Assembly: GCA_029721515.1 (NCBI GenBank)
Contig: CM056561.1
Coordinates: 19,202,635-19,266,634, forward strand
DNA length: 64,000 bases
Reading direction: 5' to 3'
Origin: Synanceia verrucosa
Lineage: Eukaryota > Chordata > Actinopteri > Perciformes > Synanceiidae
The notes beneath the pieces were generated by a model. The model was not told where the DNA came from. It saw only the letters and a list, made by a program, of their open reading frames with translations, and did no database searches. How positions within the stretch are numbered: the stretch's first letter is position 1; each line of letters starts with the position of its first letter. Below are positions 10,929-23,192 of this stretch, in pieces. The position numbers were made by a program, and so were the translations under genes.

Positions 10929-13572
10929 TCATGAGCGTGAGGATCTTCTTTCAAACCCAGAGGTGTCTCCATTATTTGTCAGACTGCTACTCACCTTGTC
11001 CTGTGTGATCCAGACAGGAAACAAGTGATTGATACTCAATAACATCCACAGTAAGAACAATGTGACTGCTGTTTCAACAGACTCACCTTCACATTTCCGA
11101 CCATTTCCTCAAAAGACTTGAATGTAGAGGAATGTCTGCAGAGAAATGTGTGTAATAACAAAGAATATATTTAACTTTTCGTGTGCTTATTGCTAGCACA
11201 ACTATAATGACAAGCAAAAAATCTATTACTTTCAGTGACATTTTACCTCATAGTCGGCACGCTCATGGTGTGGCTCAGGCTGCTGGGTGGCACATTGGAG
11301 GGGCACAAGTGAGAAGGAAGTTTGAATATTATAAATGAGTAAATCATACAGGAAAACAATAGAAATCATGCTGGAAAAATAATAACATATTTTTATTTTT
11401 TTATATGCAGGATGCAAATTTTGTACTTGTGATTACTCTGAACTGGTCACTAGTAATTTTTCAGATCCAAATTAGTAAATACAAAATATAAATCAACTAA
11501 TACATTCTCTGTATAGAGAGCCTTCAGTGAAAGATCTGAGTACTTCTTCTCCCTTTGTATAAAGATGAAACATTTCACTTTAAATTAATTTCATGTCAGG
11601 ACACAGACACTGGGGCTCATTCAACACCCACTACAGACTATTCGGATCCATAACAATGAGCTCAGTTCAATCTTACCGTGGGGGACTGGGAAGAGACAGA
11701 GCTCTGTGGAGATAAAGACAGACACAGATGACGTCACACCAGCTTCTGCTTCCACACAGATGACAACAACAACAGACTTATCAGCTACTGCTGCCGATGT
11801 CCAGATGTACCAGTGTGATTGGATTATGGTTGCTTACTGGCTAAACAAAACCACAAGACGTGTAAATGTTGTGTTGTCCTTCACTGGTACAATTTTGAGT
11901 AAATTTGGACTAATCCTGAAGATACCTCATCTCTGCCAGTCTCCTGGTGACGGATAGGCCCACATGGGACAGAGCAGAAGATGTCACCTGGCCTGCATGA
12001 GAGAGACTCTCCCGTGTCCTGATATATCTACAAAAAAAGTAATAGAAATCAGGCTTCAGACAGAGGAAAGTCACAACGCTGCCGACACACGTGACACCTA
12101 CAGAAGATACAGTAAGCACAAATGTATGGATTCACGCTCACTCACTGTGTAAATGAAATAAGCAACAATAGGCTCATATATACTGATATGTATATCAATG
12201 GCTACAGTACAAGTGGCTGCAGAAGGCTGCAGAACACTTCAGACTCGTCCTGCCGTTGCCTGTTAATGCTACTGCTCCTTGTGCTAAGTCTGGCTGTAAA
12301 GCCATTAACAGGGCACCAATCCTATCTGACCTGGAAAATCCCATCACTTGTTTCTTAGAAGAAAATCCTCTTTAACATGTGAGTATAGGGCAAACCACTG
12401 GGAAAACCCTGCACAGATAACTGGCAAAACAAATCTTTTTTTTTTGTTTTGGTTTTTTTTTCTGGATATGCTGCAAACATGACAACCAACACTCACATGT
12501 TAGAGTGACTGATGTCTTCCAAAGTGGCAGAGGCTGTGAGATATCTGAAACAAGAGCAGAACATGCACAGGTTGGCAGATCATTACCCGGACTTAAGACG
12601 GCGAGCATGTCAGTCATTAGCGTGCTTTCCACAGTTATGTAACAACGTCACACTAAGACAAAATGCTCTGCCAGAGATGTGTAGGTATTTAACCATGCAA
12701 GGGACCTTTCCTTACAATAAAAAATGGCAGTCTAAACATGCTTAAGTATGCTAGTGCACTCACGGGGCTGAGGTCTGGACATCTTGCCAGCCTTTGGCCA
12801 GGTTTTGTTTGATGTTACTGAGAGGGCTCATACCCAGCTGTCTCCTGATGTCTGCAGCATATTTCTCTCTGACCAAAAGCACCTCACGCAAGGTCTGAAT
12901 TTCCTCCTCTATCTATAAAAGCACAAAACAATTAATTCAGTAGAGGGTCGACTAGTGAGCAGCTACTGTTAAACACCTTGACTTTTTTTTGTGATTAATG
13001 AGATGCATCACCTTTGTAAGTTCAGTCTGTAGATTGTATATGTCCTCTTCTGTTAGATCTGAGTTTGAGCATCCATTTTCTGTTGTCCTTGTGGAGAAGC
13101 TCATGGATGATGGAGCCCCACCAAAACCTTACAAGCATCAATAAACATTAAATTGATACATTAACACAGAAGTGACACGATAGACCCTCCATAATCTATA
13201 GATATACACAATAAATAGCTAGACAACCATCGTATTTACTTGTTGAAATTTTTTTAAAGCTATACCGTCGAATACATTTTAAACTGCAGTGATTAAACCA
13301 ATGGTATTTTATAAAAACATAACCGGAGCTGTCCTTAGTGCTGAACTTCTACCCGGCTAACCGAAGCTAACTACAGCTAACTATAGCTAGCTGAAGCTAA
13401 ACGCAGCTAACGTTACTTGTTGCACATTGAGCTAACGTTAGCCAGCACCGACAACAAGACATAAACACTGTAAGCGCGCTAACCATCGATTAAAACTAAC
13501 CGATATATTTGTGAAAATTAACTATACAGCACCGTTTAAGTATTGTGAGAAGGTTTTACCTGGTCGGTTCAT
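10929..13572 (-). CDS. tpd52l2: Tumor protein D52 family member, tpd52l2-like by synteny
   Basis: TPD52-family coiled-coil protein; the family acts in vesicle trafficking and forms homo- and heterodimers. Eight coding exons on the minus strand: 13572-13560, 13127-13012, 12912-12764, 12027-11926, 11703-11677, 11279-11247, 11135-11087 and 11000-10929. All phases match, giving 186 residues. The coiled coil (LTEEDIYNLQTELTKIEEEI onward) is followed by KQNLAKGWQDVQTS, the SLSHAGQ segment and TFKSFEEMVGNVK, which are family hallmarks. Exons 5 and 6 are only 27 and 33 nt, both multiples of three, and encode a Ser/Pro insert ending in MSVPTMR; this resembles the alternatively spliced 14-3-3-binding insert of TPD52L1. 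Adjacency to dnajc5, as in human, supports tpd52l2, but the protein is divergent, so the exact paralogue is uncertain. The N-terminus is short and other start exons may exist. Confidence 0.85.
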
Positions 13573-13620
13573 CGCTGCCTCACTTTCACCACCGGAATGT
13601 TTTGACTAGTTTTGCTAGCA
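13330..13620 (-). promoter_or_regulatory. tpd52l2-like promoter region with GCTAAC repeats
   Basis: Immediately around and inside the first intron, 13350-13445 carries at least six degenerate copies of AGCTAAC or AGCTAGC at 9-12 base spacing, ending in the perfect 12-base palindrome GCTAACGTTAGC at 13431-13442. The position at the 5' end of the gene suggests a promoter-proximal element. Function is inferred only from location and from similar phrases near other starts in the window. Confidence 0.35.
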
Positions 13621-14453
13621 GCAGCCTCTCGTCACCATCCAGCAGCTCTACTCAGAGCAGAGCAGGAGGCGGGTCACAGAGGCTCTCCACAGGTGGCATG
13701 TTGTGTGCACTGTGCAGTACTGCCGTGTAAAATCTGCCACAAGTAGAAATCCTGCATTAGATGCTTATTTAAGTGTAATATACTAATATTATCAGTAGCT
13801 GCTAAAGGTGGAGTTAATTGTAACTTCTTCATAATAATACTCCATAATCTGTCATCACCATGGCATCATCTATAATCATCATATCATCATAAACTTATTT
13901 ACATTTTTTTTTATGCTTAAGAGAAGCAGAAGTCTTAGTAATATGATATATGCTACTTAAAGTGTCAAACGTATTCATCTAGTGTTATTGTATTATAATA
14001 ATACTCATATTTGCCATTGTCTAATTTCATAAACTCTCATATGTACTGTATTGTAGTGAACAATGTCGAAATTGGTGTAAGACGCCAATGTGAAGCACCA
14101 ATGATGATGGTAGTACGTCAAATAAAAGCCTGTAAGTTCCCATTGTCTCCATCTGCTGGTAAAACGTGCCACCACACTGCAGAGTGTCTCCTAGAGGTAG
14201 CCAAAGTCAGGAAGAACTGACTTGCTAGCTTTTAATTTTCTGTGGTTATAGTATCATGTTACACTGAAATAAACCCCATATTTTGTTTACTTAGATTACC
14301 CAGTCATTATCAGGTGACATTTTATCCAGCACAAGTTCATTAAGTCTAATATTACCATTGCACCACATCTTCGATTCATCAACGATTTTGCATGTCCATC
14401 ACATACGTATTATCTATTGTTGATATCTGTTTTGCTTATTATTTGATAAGCAT

Positions 14454-14498
<45 letters not shown>

Positions 14499-14601
14499 AT
14501 GTAGTTTTGTGATCTAGTTTGAAACATAACCCATCATAAATCCAGTCAGTCAGATTAAAACTATACAAACCAAAGGTCATGAGTCAAAATGTTCAGGAAC
14601 A
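13621..14601. other. Spacer between dnajc5 3' end and tpd52l2-like gene
   Basis: No gene is seen. The only structured feature is the TCTA microsatellite at 14454-14498. A 69-codon open frame at 14011-14220 has no recognisable relatives. Confidence 0.5.
14454..14498. repeat. (TCTA)11 microsatellite
   Basis: Uninterrupted TCTA tetranucleotide run of about 45 bases. Confidence 0.95.
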
Positions 14602-14607
14602 TTTATT
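14602..14607 (-). terminator. Polyadenylation signal of dnajc5
   Basis: TTTATT here reads AATAAA on the minus strand. It would give dnajc5 a 3' untranslated region of about 2.2 kb (14.6-16.8 kb), AT-rich and without other genes, which suits this neuronal gene family. Open frames inside it (15373-15606, 16171-16596, plus strand) are not convincing genes. Confidence 0.5.
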
Positions 14608-16824
14608 CAACAGCAAATCAGATCAATGATCGACTTGTTTTCTTCCAGACACACAATTACCATGCTACAACATAAACATTAAGATTTATATTTTATATGG
14701 GCCAAGTGTATGTACAAGCAACCTTAACCATTAAACCATTCCTTCCTAAAATTTAATGGTTACATTACAACACTGCACCAATTAAAATTATAGCCATCAT
14801 CAAGTATGAAATAAATAAAATTAAAAAAAAATGCATCATATAACCATTTCACTATAGTTACACTATATATATACTATATTGTCTTTTTATGGAGTAATTT
14901 CCTGATCATTGATCCATTATAGCTTTTTTTTTTTTTAAAACACAGTGCATTCAACTTAGAACATTTACAGTAGCATCTTTCAGTATCTCAATGAAAAAGC
15001 CATGACAGGAACATCTATGTTTCATCGAGGGTTACAGGAAACATCATACAAGGGCCACAGAGGTCAACATCCATACCGTTAATAGCAGAGGGTGGGCAAC
15101 AGGAGCTCACCAATTGTAAACCATTGAAACACATTATTAGCATTTTATGAAATGGACAGAGTGGCAAAGATGTTCATGGCAATTTGCAAATGTGTGGCAA
15201 TATATGCAAATTCAGTAGTATGAAAAATAATTTTACTTGGAGCTGCCACAGATGATATGGCTAAAGAGCTTCTTCCTCAACACAAATTCAAAATAGTCAA
15301 TAATGATAAACGATCACAGCATCGGACAATTGTCATCAGACTTCAGTTTAAAACACAAGGACTAAAAACATAATGAAAATTATATTCTTCCATTTACGCC
15401 ACTATGTAGAGTGTGACATGTTTTATTTTTCACATCACATTAACTACGTAACATATTCAAGACAGCTCAGAGTTAAAAACATGTCACCCTCTGAATCAGG
15501 GCAGCTGCTGATGGAGATCTGTTATTTCTACTTATTGACAGCTCTCCTTGGCTTCATATACAGCAAGATCAATAAGCAAGCAGATATAACTGCGATGATG
15601 AGATGAAATTAATCTATCAGTCTCAATTAGTTGCAACATCTCTAAAATTAATTACTTTTGCTATTGGTATAAACAACAAACCTAAAAGATGAGCAAATCA
15701 TCATAAAATAATAATAATCTTAAGAATTAATTTTTTTTTATCTATATCTAAGATATAGATATGATGTGATTGTGTGTGATGTGACAAAAAATCAATAAAA
15801 ATAAAATGGAATAAAAAATATTATTAGATTTGGCTGAAAACAATCGGCCAACATAAAATCATGACACAATTGAGTAATCCAACCATGGTTGAAACCTGCC
15901 ATAAACATATGTATGCATAATGCAAGAAATGTATGTAAAACCTACATAAAAAAATATTAACTTTAAAATTAAAATTCATGGTCAAGTGTTAAGTCAGAGG
16001 AATGGAAAGCCAATGCTAATTAATAAAGAAGAAATGTTACATCAGCAGACATTTATGGAAAACATGTCTGCAAATTAAGCTCTGTGCCTCACAATTCATA
16101 TTAAAAACCCTCAGGGGATCACACTACAGACAAACTAACATAGTGCCAAAGACGCACTGACAATGGCATAGTGGCGTTTTCAACTGAAATGATACTGATT
16201 CACAAGTCAGGAATGAAAACTACACAAATATATGATGACTCTGTTTTCGAAGGTTTAATGATGGCACTGATCACCTCAGCAAACAAACGCATCCCTCAAA
16301 CCAGCGCCTCCCTGAGCCATGGCTCTCCTCCTTTCTTTCAGAAAAAAATATCACGTAAACTTTCTTCTTTCCTGTGTCATTTGAACATATTGCACATATG
16401 TATGCACCTACACTATGAGTCTTGCAAAGTAAAAATGTTGCAAAAAGATGTCAGGAATATCTGGGAGAAAATGTTTTCTAAACAGTGCATGCTACACCAT
16501 GATGCAAAGTGTGGGAGAGGAGGAAGTGATGAGGGGAGGCGACCTGTGTGGTTTAAGGTAGAGAAATACAAAATAAAGGATAAAAACCAAACTTAAGTTG
16601 TTTCTCTTTTCTTCTGGTACTGGGAGGGTAAGTTGTGGACCAATCAGGGTGGGATGTGACTTCATTAGTTCCTTTCATGGGCCATGCTTACTAGTCCCTC
16701 TCCTCCATATTGGCTCTCTTTCCGAAGTGGAAAGATGGATCACACCATTTCTTTCATCTTGCTGAGGTGGAGCAGGGAAGCAGGCAGGACCGCAGGCCAG
16801 GATTGAGATGGAGATCAGGAGGGT

Positions 16825-17724
16825 TTAATTGAAGCCAGTGTCAGTGTGGTAGGAGTGGTGCCCATCCGATGTCAACTGGGTTGTCTCTGTCGCCGACGGC
16901 TGCAGCATTATGGGGTCGCCCCCAGCCTCTGCTTGACAAATAGAAACATGTTTTCATGTCTATCCCTCTAACAAAGTCAAACTGGGAGCAGTGATGTGGG
17001 CGATTCGGTCTCACCTCTCTCGTCAGATTGCAATTGAGCCTCCAGGTCCTCAGGGGAGACATAAAAATCCTGCTCCTGGCCCTCTCGAGGCCGCGGTTTA
17101 CACTTGCCACAGCAGCAGTTACAGCAGCAGCATAGGCAGCAACAGAAGTAGCAGCCGGTAGCCAAGCCGCAGAAGACAAACAGAGCCTGTGGGGGAAGCA
17201 GATTCATGGGAGGAGGTGAAGAGTCAATATGTGAGCAAAAAATAAGAACAGAAATCACAGTGCAAATAGTAACCGGTCCTCATTCTTACCTTTGCCCACC
17301 AGCTTGAAAGGACAAAGTAAGTGTTAACATTCTCCTCCCCAAACTGCTCAGCCACATAGAGTCCCAGAGAACCATATTTGTCATAAATGTTACGCTTCGT
17401 TGGGTCATTCAGAATCGCATGAGCATTGTTTATCTCCTTGAACTTGTCAGCGGCCTCTGGATTATCAGGATTCTTATCAGGGTGGAACTTCAATGCCAGT
17501 TTCCTGTTAAGAAATATGTCATAAAAATTTAAATGAAAAAAAAAAACATATGTAACATAGCAGCACACATTTCTGTGATAATCATGTGAGGTAACTCGGG
17601 GGGGGGCTCCTCACCTGTAAGATCTCTTAATATCATCGGATGTGGCCACCTTATCGACACCCAACACGGTGTAGAGGGACTCGCCAGCGGTGGACAGAGA
17701 GCGCTGCCTCTGGTGCTCAGCCAT
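16825..17724 (-). CDS. dnajc5: Cysteine string protein alpha (DnaJ homolog C5)
   Basis: Synaptic-vesicle co-chaperone that recruits Hsc70 through its J domain to keep SNAP-25 and other presynaptic proteins folded. Four coding exons on the minus strand: 17724-17615, 17503-17290, 17186-17015 and 16928-16825. They give 199 residues (human 198). Visible parts: the Ser10-region phosphosite context MAEHQRQRSLS; a J domain at about residues 15-80 with the catalytic HPD in KFHPDKNP; the linker EENVNTYFVLSSWWAK; the palmitoylated cysteine string (13 Cys between ALFVFCG and GKCKP); FYVSPEDLEAQLQSDE; and a C-terminus of SYHTDTGFN. Exon 4 joins at GAGAG|AG, keeping frame. A non-coding first exon is expected upstream, near 18.2-18.7 kb. 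gid8 is divergently transcribed from about 19.8 kb. Confidence 0.97.
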
Positions 17725-19744
17725 GATGCCTCACGTCCACAGGCTGTGCACAGACAGAAATGCATTGAGCAGGCTGCACATCACAAACAGGCCTGCTTTG
17801 TTATCATGCTATACATCTATTTTAAAAGACATCAGGCCTTTAACTACAGTGAGGCCTGCTTGACTGCAGGCAACACCTGGTCAAATGCTGTCGATAAAGC
17901 TGTCCTGTAGAAGCTATGCTGTATGTGGAAAGATCCAGCTCTGTTTGAAATATACAGTAGGTGGGGTAAAAGCCATTTCCCAGCATTTCAACACAGGTTT
18001 CACAATGTAATTGTCCGCTTTCATTTCTCCAAGACTATACTGTAACTGTGACATCTTGGCTGGACCACTGACTGCCTCTGCTGCTCTTTAAGTAAATCAG
18101 TAGCTGACAACCCATGCTGCAAGAGGATGGGATCAGTAAATTCATGCTGCAAGTGAAAACAAATAAAAATAATAACGTCATTCCTAAAACTACAGCTGAG
18201 TCCCAATGGATGTCATCGTGACAGAAATGAATAGCCACTAGTATATTTAAAGCTTTGCACGGCTCATTTCCACATTTGACTCTTCTGACAAGTGTGTGTC
18301 AAATTCGCCTTTGATACGAATCGCATCCCGGTTTAAATTGTCTATATGGAGGATTAGACTCGGTGAATAGGATGCTGGGGAGCATAATCTCTGTGCAGGC
18401 AGCAGCAGCAGCAGCACTGCTACAGCATAGCGCGCAGCATCCATGTTGGTTTGCTTCCTGGCCTGTTCTTGATGCGAGCAGAGGGATGGATCGTCAGCAG
18501 TAAATTTTCAAGGGCAAGGGGCAGTGTCTCGAGGACAAATACACGATGGAGATGCACCTGTCGGGCTCACCTTTCTGTTGGCTCCGATGCGCAGCAACAC
18601 TCACGATCCCAGCAGGTTCAGGTGATTGGAGACAGTGTAGCGTGACTATGGCTGCATCTCGCACGTACAAGAACCCTCTCTGGCTCCCACTGTACAGTCA
18701 TGGACAGCTGCAGCAGCACGCAGGCTCCGCCCCCCCACCCCCAACCCTTTATCATGGCGAACGGACGTGCGCGTGCACGGCTACCACTGGGATGATGGTG
18801 ACATGGATGCACAGGCTTAATTTATACAATCACATAAATTGTCATTTCAATCACATTAAGACCACACATGGTTTAAATAGACAGAGATAAAGGGATCAAT
18901 AGTACTCCCATATTTGTACAGTTAATTACGCAGCTTAGCACAAAGAAACTGCCAATATTACAATATAAGTACAATAATTGTCTTGGATATATAGTGGAGT
19001 AGCACACAGTGTTAGTGTACTATAGGGCCTGGGGCCCCTATCAGACACTTCTTTTGCAACATATTCCTAATTTTAACCAGACTTTGTTCCAAGAACCAAA
19101 CAATTCCCAGCTCTACAAACAGAGATGTTTTCATATGAGATAGTTACCACAGCCAATGCAGCAATTATTAATGATATTAGTTCCAGCTATGGTTTTACTG
19201 CTATGGTAAAATATCGCTCAGGAAAAATGCTTAGTACTATTATTAATTCTTAAGTACTCATGTGACCTTTTTGACTTGTTTAGTCTTCGTTATGTCAAAG
19301 GACACAATTTGTATTCCGGATAGATAGATAGATAGATACTTTATTCATCTCACAGAGAAATTCAAAGTTCCAGCAGAACTTTTATATTATATAAAAATGA
19401 AAGTATTAATTGTTGAACTATGAAGCTATTTATCACAAATACATCATTGTGATAATTTGATGAAAACTTTTTAGGGACTCACACTTTAACTATCGGTGCA
19501 TTAATATGGTCACGTCACATTAACGCTGTCGTTGGTAAAGGTGGGGCTCATTTTACAGCTGTTAAGCCTCACCTGTAATAATATGTCAAAATTTACAAGA
19601 TGACTTATACTTTGTATTATTAATCTTTATTATCACAGTCGCTATCGATTTAAAGTGTCAAATGTAACCGATGAGTAAAATCAAAATAGGCAGCAGACTA
19701 GATGTGAACCTCCGCTACACTAACTAACTGTTCCTCGGCAACCG
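17725..19744. other. dnajc5 leader region and spacer to gid8
   Basis: It contains the unresolved 5' non-coding part of dnajc5. A GC-richer patch at 18.36-18.78 kb is the likeliest promoter. Overlapping open frames on both strands there (18247-18890) are typical of GC-rich leader DNA and show no family match. The remainder, 18.8-19.7 kb, is AT-rich and contains a short retroelement-tail-like repeat at 19319-19380. Confidence 0.45.
19319..19380. repeat. GATA run plus LINE-tail-like sequence
   Basis: A short GATA repeat followed by ACTTTATTCATCTCACAG and GAGAAATTCAA. This combination is common in teleost genomes and I believe it is the 3' end of a truncated non-LTR retrotransposon. The family was not verified. 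Confidence 0.5.
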
Positions 19745-19972
19745 TGACGTCACTGTCCTGACCAATCACTGAGCTCACAGGGCTGACGTTCCTATCGCGA
19801 GGTTATCACATTAGCTTGGTGAGTTAGCTAGCCGCGAAAAGCTTGACTGTGTACCTTACATTTTACAATTTTCTTCTCAAAAGAAGTGAGAGGACACCGC
19901 ACGTTTCTGTTGTGATTAACTGTCTTCTCACGCCTGTAGGAAAGGATAATCGCCGGACCTTGTGTTTGCACG
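19745..19972 (+). promoter_or_regulatory. gid8 promoter and non-coding first exon
   Basis: A full CRE palindrome TGACGTCA lies at 19745-19752, a CCAAT box at 19762-19766 and a TCGCGA palindrome at 19795-19800. GTTAGCTAGCC follows near 19820. A good donor, GCACG|GTGAGT, lies at 19972/19973; the matching acceptor TTTCCAG|GACC at 20286/20287 precedes the start codon. No TATA box is evident, fitting a housekeeping promoter. The transcription start is inferred to lie near 19.8-19.85 kb. Confidence 0.6.
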
Positions 19973-20293
19973 GTGAGTGGCGTGAACGCACACAGTCTGC
20001 TAACTAGCCTGTGCTGTTGCCCAGGAGGAAATGGGTTTGTTTTGGAAGCCTCGGAGAATCTCCAAATTAATATTTTGTGTGACACTATCAAGCCCTCAAC
20101 CGCTGTTTAGCGCATACATATCGCGCTTGTTGTTATGCCATTAACTTTGCATTTATGTCACAGGCATATGCCTGTGTTCTATGTTTAATAATAACGTTGC
20201 TGTTCATGTAGATACAAACTGTGACCAAGCTGTGTCAGTCTTGCTCACGTTTTGATGCTATTTCCAATGGACTTTCGTCTTTCCAGGACCCCA

Positions 20294-21882
20294 ATGATGA
20301 GTTATGCTGAAAAGCCAGAAGACATCACAAAAGAAGAGTGGATGGATAAATTAAACAATGTTCACATACAGAGGGCGGATATGAATCGGCTCATTATGAA
20401 TTACCTGGTGACAGGTGAGACGTGTAGCTTGACGGCAGAAGCTGTGATCTGAATGTGTGACATGATGCATTAACACTCTGTGTTTATCTGTTTCACGTGT
20501 TTCCAGAGGGATTCAAAGAAGCCGCGGAGAAGTTTCGAATGGAGTCTGGGATCGAGCCAAGTGTGGACCTGGACTCTCTGGATGAAAGGATAAAGATTAG
20601 GGAGATGATCCTGAAGGGTCAGATACAAGAAGCTATTGCACTCATCAACAGCCTACACCCAGAGCTGCTCGACACCAATCGATACCTGTATTTTCATCTG
20701 CAGGTATATTTGCATAAGGCTCTATAGTAGTCATTCTAGTCTGTGCCGCTAAACTACAGTATTTAGACCGATGATTAGCTTGTATAAACTTTGCAGACTT
20801 AAGTAATTTAGAATGTTTCTTTAACAGCAATGAGACTAAGGCACAGCAACAGTATTGAAGTGTTGCGAGACATGTTAAAATGTATGCGAATAAACACTTA
20901 ACACCCTCAGCGCCCTTTAAGTAATAACCCAGGCTGCATGTCAAGATGTCATGAAATAGGAAAATAATTTGATGCCAGAGAAAACTTTCAACAACATTCA
21001 CCACTTGTACTGTGTTTCCTTCTCCTGTAGCAGCAACATTTGATTGAGTTGATAAGGCTAAGGGAGACTGAGTCGGCGCTGGAGTTTGCCCAGACACAGT
21101 TGGCAGAACAGGGCGAGGAGAGCCGCGAGTGTCTGACAGAGATGGAGAGAACACTAGCCCTGCTGGCCTTTGATAACCCAGAAGACTCGCCCTTTGGAGA
21201 CCTGCTCAACATGATGCAGCGGCAAAAGGTTTTTATCTTATCTTTTTATCTGCATCTTCTTATTTTATTTCACACCACCACATTATTTTAATGGCTAAAC
21301 AAATAGGAGATGTGCACAGTAATTTTAAGGTGGGGGTATTAAAGCCGGTTTGCTCTATTGTACATTTTTTTAACGGACTGCCAAAGTACTCTAATTGGAT
21401 AAGAGCACAGTACTGCTGTTACTATATTTACCAAATGATTTCTCTAATATATCACTTATGTACATATTCATTTAACTTCTGAATTGATGCAAAAAAACAA
21501 AAAAACACTAGAGTTTGATTGACCAGACCAAACAATCTGAAAGAAACCGGTAAATGCACAAGATTTAGTTTGATCTCAGTCAAACAGGTTGATAGCACTA
21601 TAGCACTGTTAGTGAAACCAGGCTACTCCACGCAAACATAATGAATATGCAAATGAATAATTGTGCAAGCAATTTCATTTTGCCTGAAGTGCTTATCTTG
21701 ATGCACAGGTGTGGAGCGAGGTGAACCAAGCTGTGCTGGACTATGAAAACAGGGAGTCAACACCCAAACTGGCAAAACTTCTGAAGTTACTGCTGTGGGC
21801 TCAGAACGAGCTGGACCAGAAGAAGGTGAAATACCCCAAAATGACTGACCTTAGCACGGGCACCATTGAGGACCCCAAGTGA
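20294..21882 (+). CDS. gid8: GID8 / TWA1, scaffold subunit of the CTLH ubiquitin ligase
   Basis: Core scaffold of the CTLH (GID) E3 ubiquitin ligase; it links RanBP9/10 to the catalytic RMND5-MAEA module in cytoplasm and nucleus. Four coding exons: 20294-20414, 20507-20703, 21031-21228 and 21709-21882. Counting from the second ATG (20297) the protein is 228 residues, exactly the human length and close to identical to it. Two ATGs stand in tandem (20294 and 20297). The homologous start is MSYAEKP at 20297, but scanning may use 20294 and add one Met. LisH is at about residues 25-57 ([20 protein letters not shown]), CTLH at about 63-120 and CRA beyond, ending MTDLSTGTIEDPK. slc17a9 follows in the same orientation about 3 kb downstream. 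Confidence 0.98.
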
Positions 21883-23182
21883 ACAAGAACAACCACCTTC
21901 CACGTCCCCTTAATTTATGATCAGTCAGTGACTGTGTGACAGCCAGGTAACATATATGTATAAACAAATGCTACATTGTTTCTTTTTCATGTTTTATTCA
22001 TGAGATAAAACTTAAATCATTGTGCAAAAATGTAAATTGCTGTATTTGCAAATTGACAGAAATTATTTAGTTTAAATACTGATCCTGGATTTGTAGATAC
22101 ATCAAAATTCAAATAGCTGTTTTATATTTGTCTTTCTAAAGCCGATGCCAGTAGTATTATTTATTATGACCATTTCCCCCACCAAGGTGTCATTTTGCCA
22201 GAGAGCGAAGTGATAGTATCAATGAACAACCAAAAATCTAGGCTCTCCAGGATGAAGGGGAGTTCTAACTGTCATGGTTTAAATTTTGAAAACTGCAGAC
22301 GCACAACTGAAGACATGCTACGAGAGTCTAGAAGACTCTAGATTGTTCAAATCAAAAATTTAGATTTCATACACAAAATGTATTTTTCAAGTAATTGGAA
22401 AGATACACTTTAATAATGTAACATAATTTTAATTATTATAATATTTTATGATCTGTTATAACTTTACAAACATGTCTATGGGATATCCTGCCTTGCAAAA
22501 TGTGCGTTTTCACAAAATGTAGAGAAATATGTCCCGACTGGTACATCCTGATGGGTTGAAATCAGAGATGGCTTCCTTTTCTGAGCCTACAGAAAGCATC
22601 TTCCCACAGCATGCTCTTAATGGCAGGGTTTGGTTTTATGTTACCATGGCGCTGAGATTAGGATAATGTGCTGCTTAAACCCACTGATGGAGGGAAGATG
22701 TGAATGTTGCTTGAGAGGAAGAGCTGCTCTGAAAAGAAATGTTGAGGAGTGATGGTGCCAACTCTGGAGGTTTAAAAACTCTTATTTAAAATCTATTCGG
22801 ACTGATTCTGTTGTTTGTTGGCTTTGTTTTGGTATGTAATAGTTAAAGATCAAAAGCATTGCACTTTTGAACGTGAATGTGCATTTTGAAAAAGTCACAG
22901 AACTCGCTGTCCATTTTGCCACTTTAACTGCATGTAAATGTATCTTTTGTTCTTTTTTTTAATGGGGAGAGGCTCCTGTGCTTGTTTATTTTGTTTGGTT
23001 TGTTTTTATACATATACAAATATATCTATATAAAACAAACTTGCTGCTAGTTGTCCATCCTTAATTACTTTTTAGGTTGTATTGTCTTTATATATATATT
23101 GGCTTTGACAAATACTGAGACCCAGAGAGCTCACATCCCTTTTATTATTCAAGATTTTTAAGATCAGATTTGCAATTATTAA
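21883..23182 (+). other. gid8 3' untranslated region
   Basis: AT-rich sequence without credible reading frames between the stop codon and the polyadenylation signals at 23183-23192. It is about 1.3 kb. Confidence 0.6.
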
Positions 23183-23192
23183 AATAAATAAA
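23183..23192 (+). terminator. Overlapping polyadenylation signals of gid8
   Basis: Two overlapping AATAAA hexamers lie at 23183-23188 and 23187-23192, followed by T- and TG-rich sequence suited to cleavage. Confidence 0.7.

Noticed and set aside
16171..16596. 141-codon open frame on the plus strand
   Set aside because: It lies antisense to the probable dnajc5 3' untranslated region and shows no domain or conserved motif.
18247..18444. Minus-strand frame starting like a signal peptide (MDAARYAVAVLLLLLPA)
   Set aside because: Leucine run comes from a CAG/CTG repeat in the GC-rich dnajc5 leader region; no following domain, though an upstream open frame cannot be excluded.
20645..21212. Long minus-strand frames over gid8
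   Set aside because: They are antisense shadows of gid8 exons 2 and 3.
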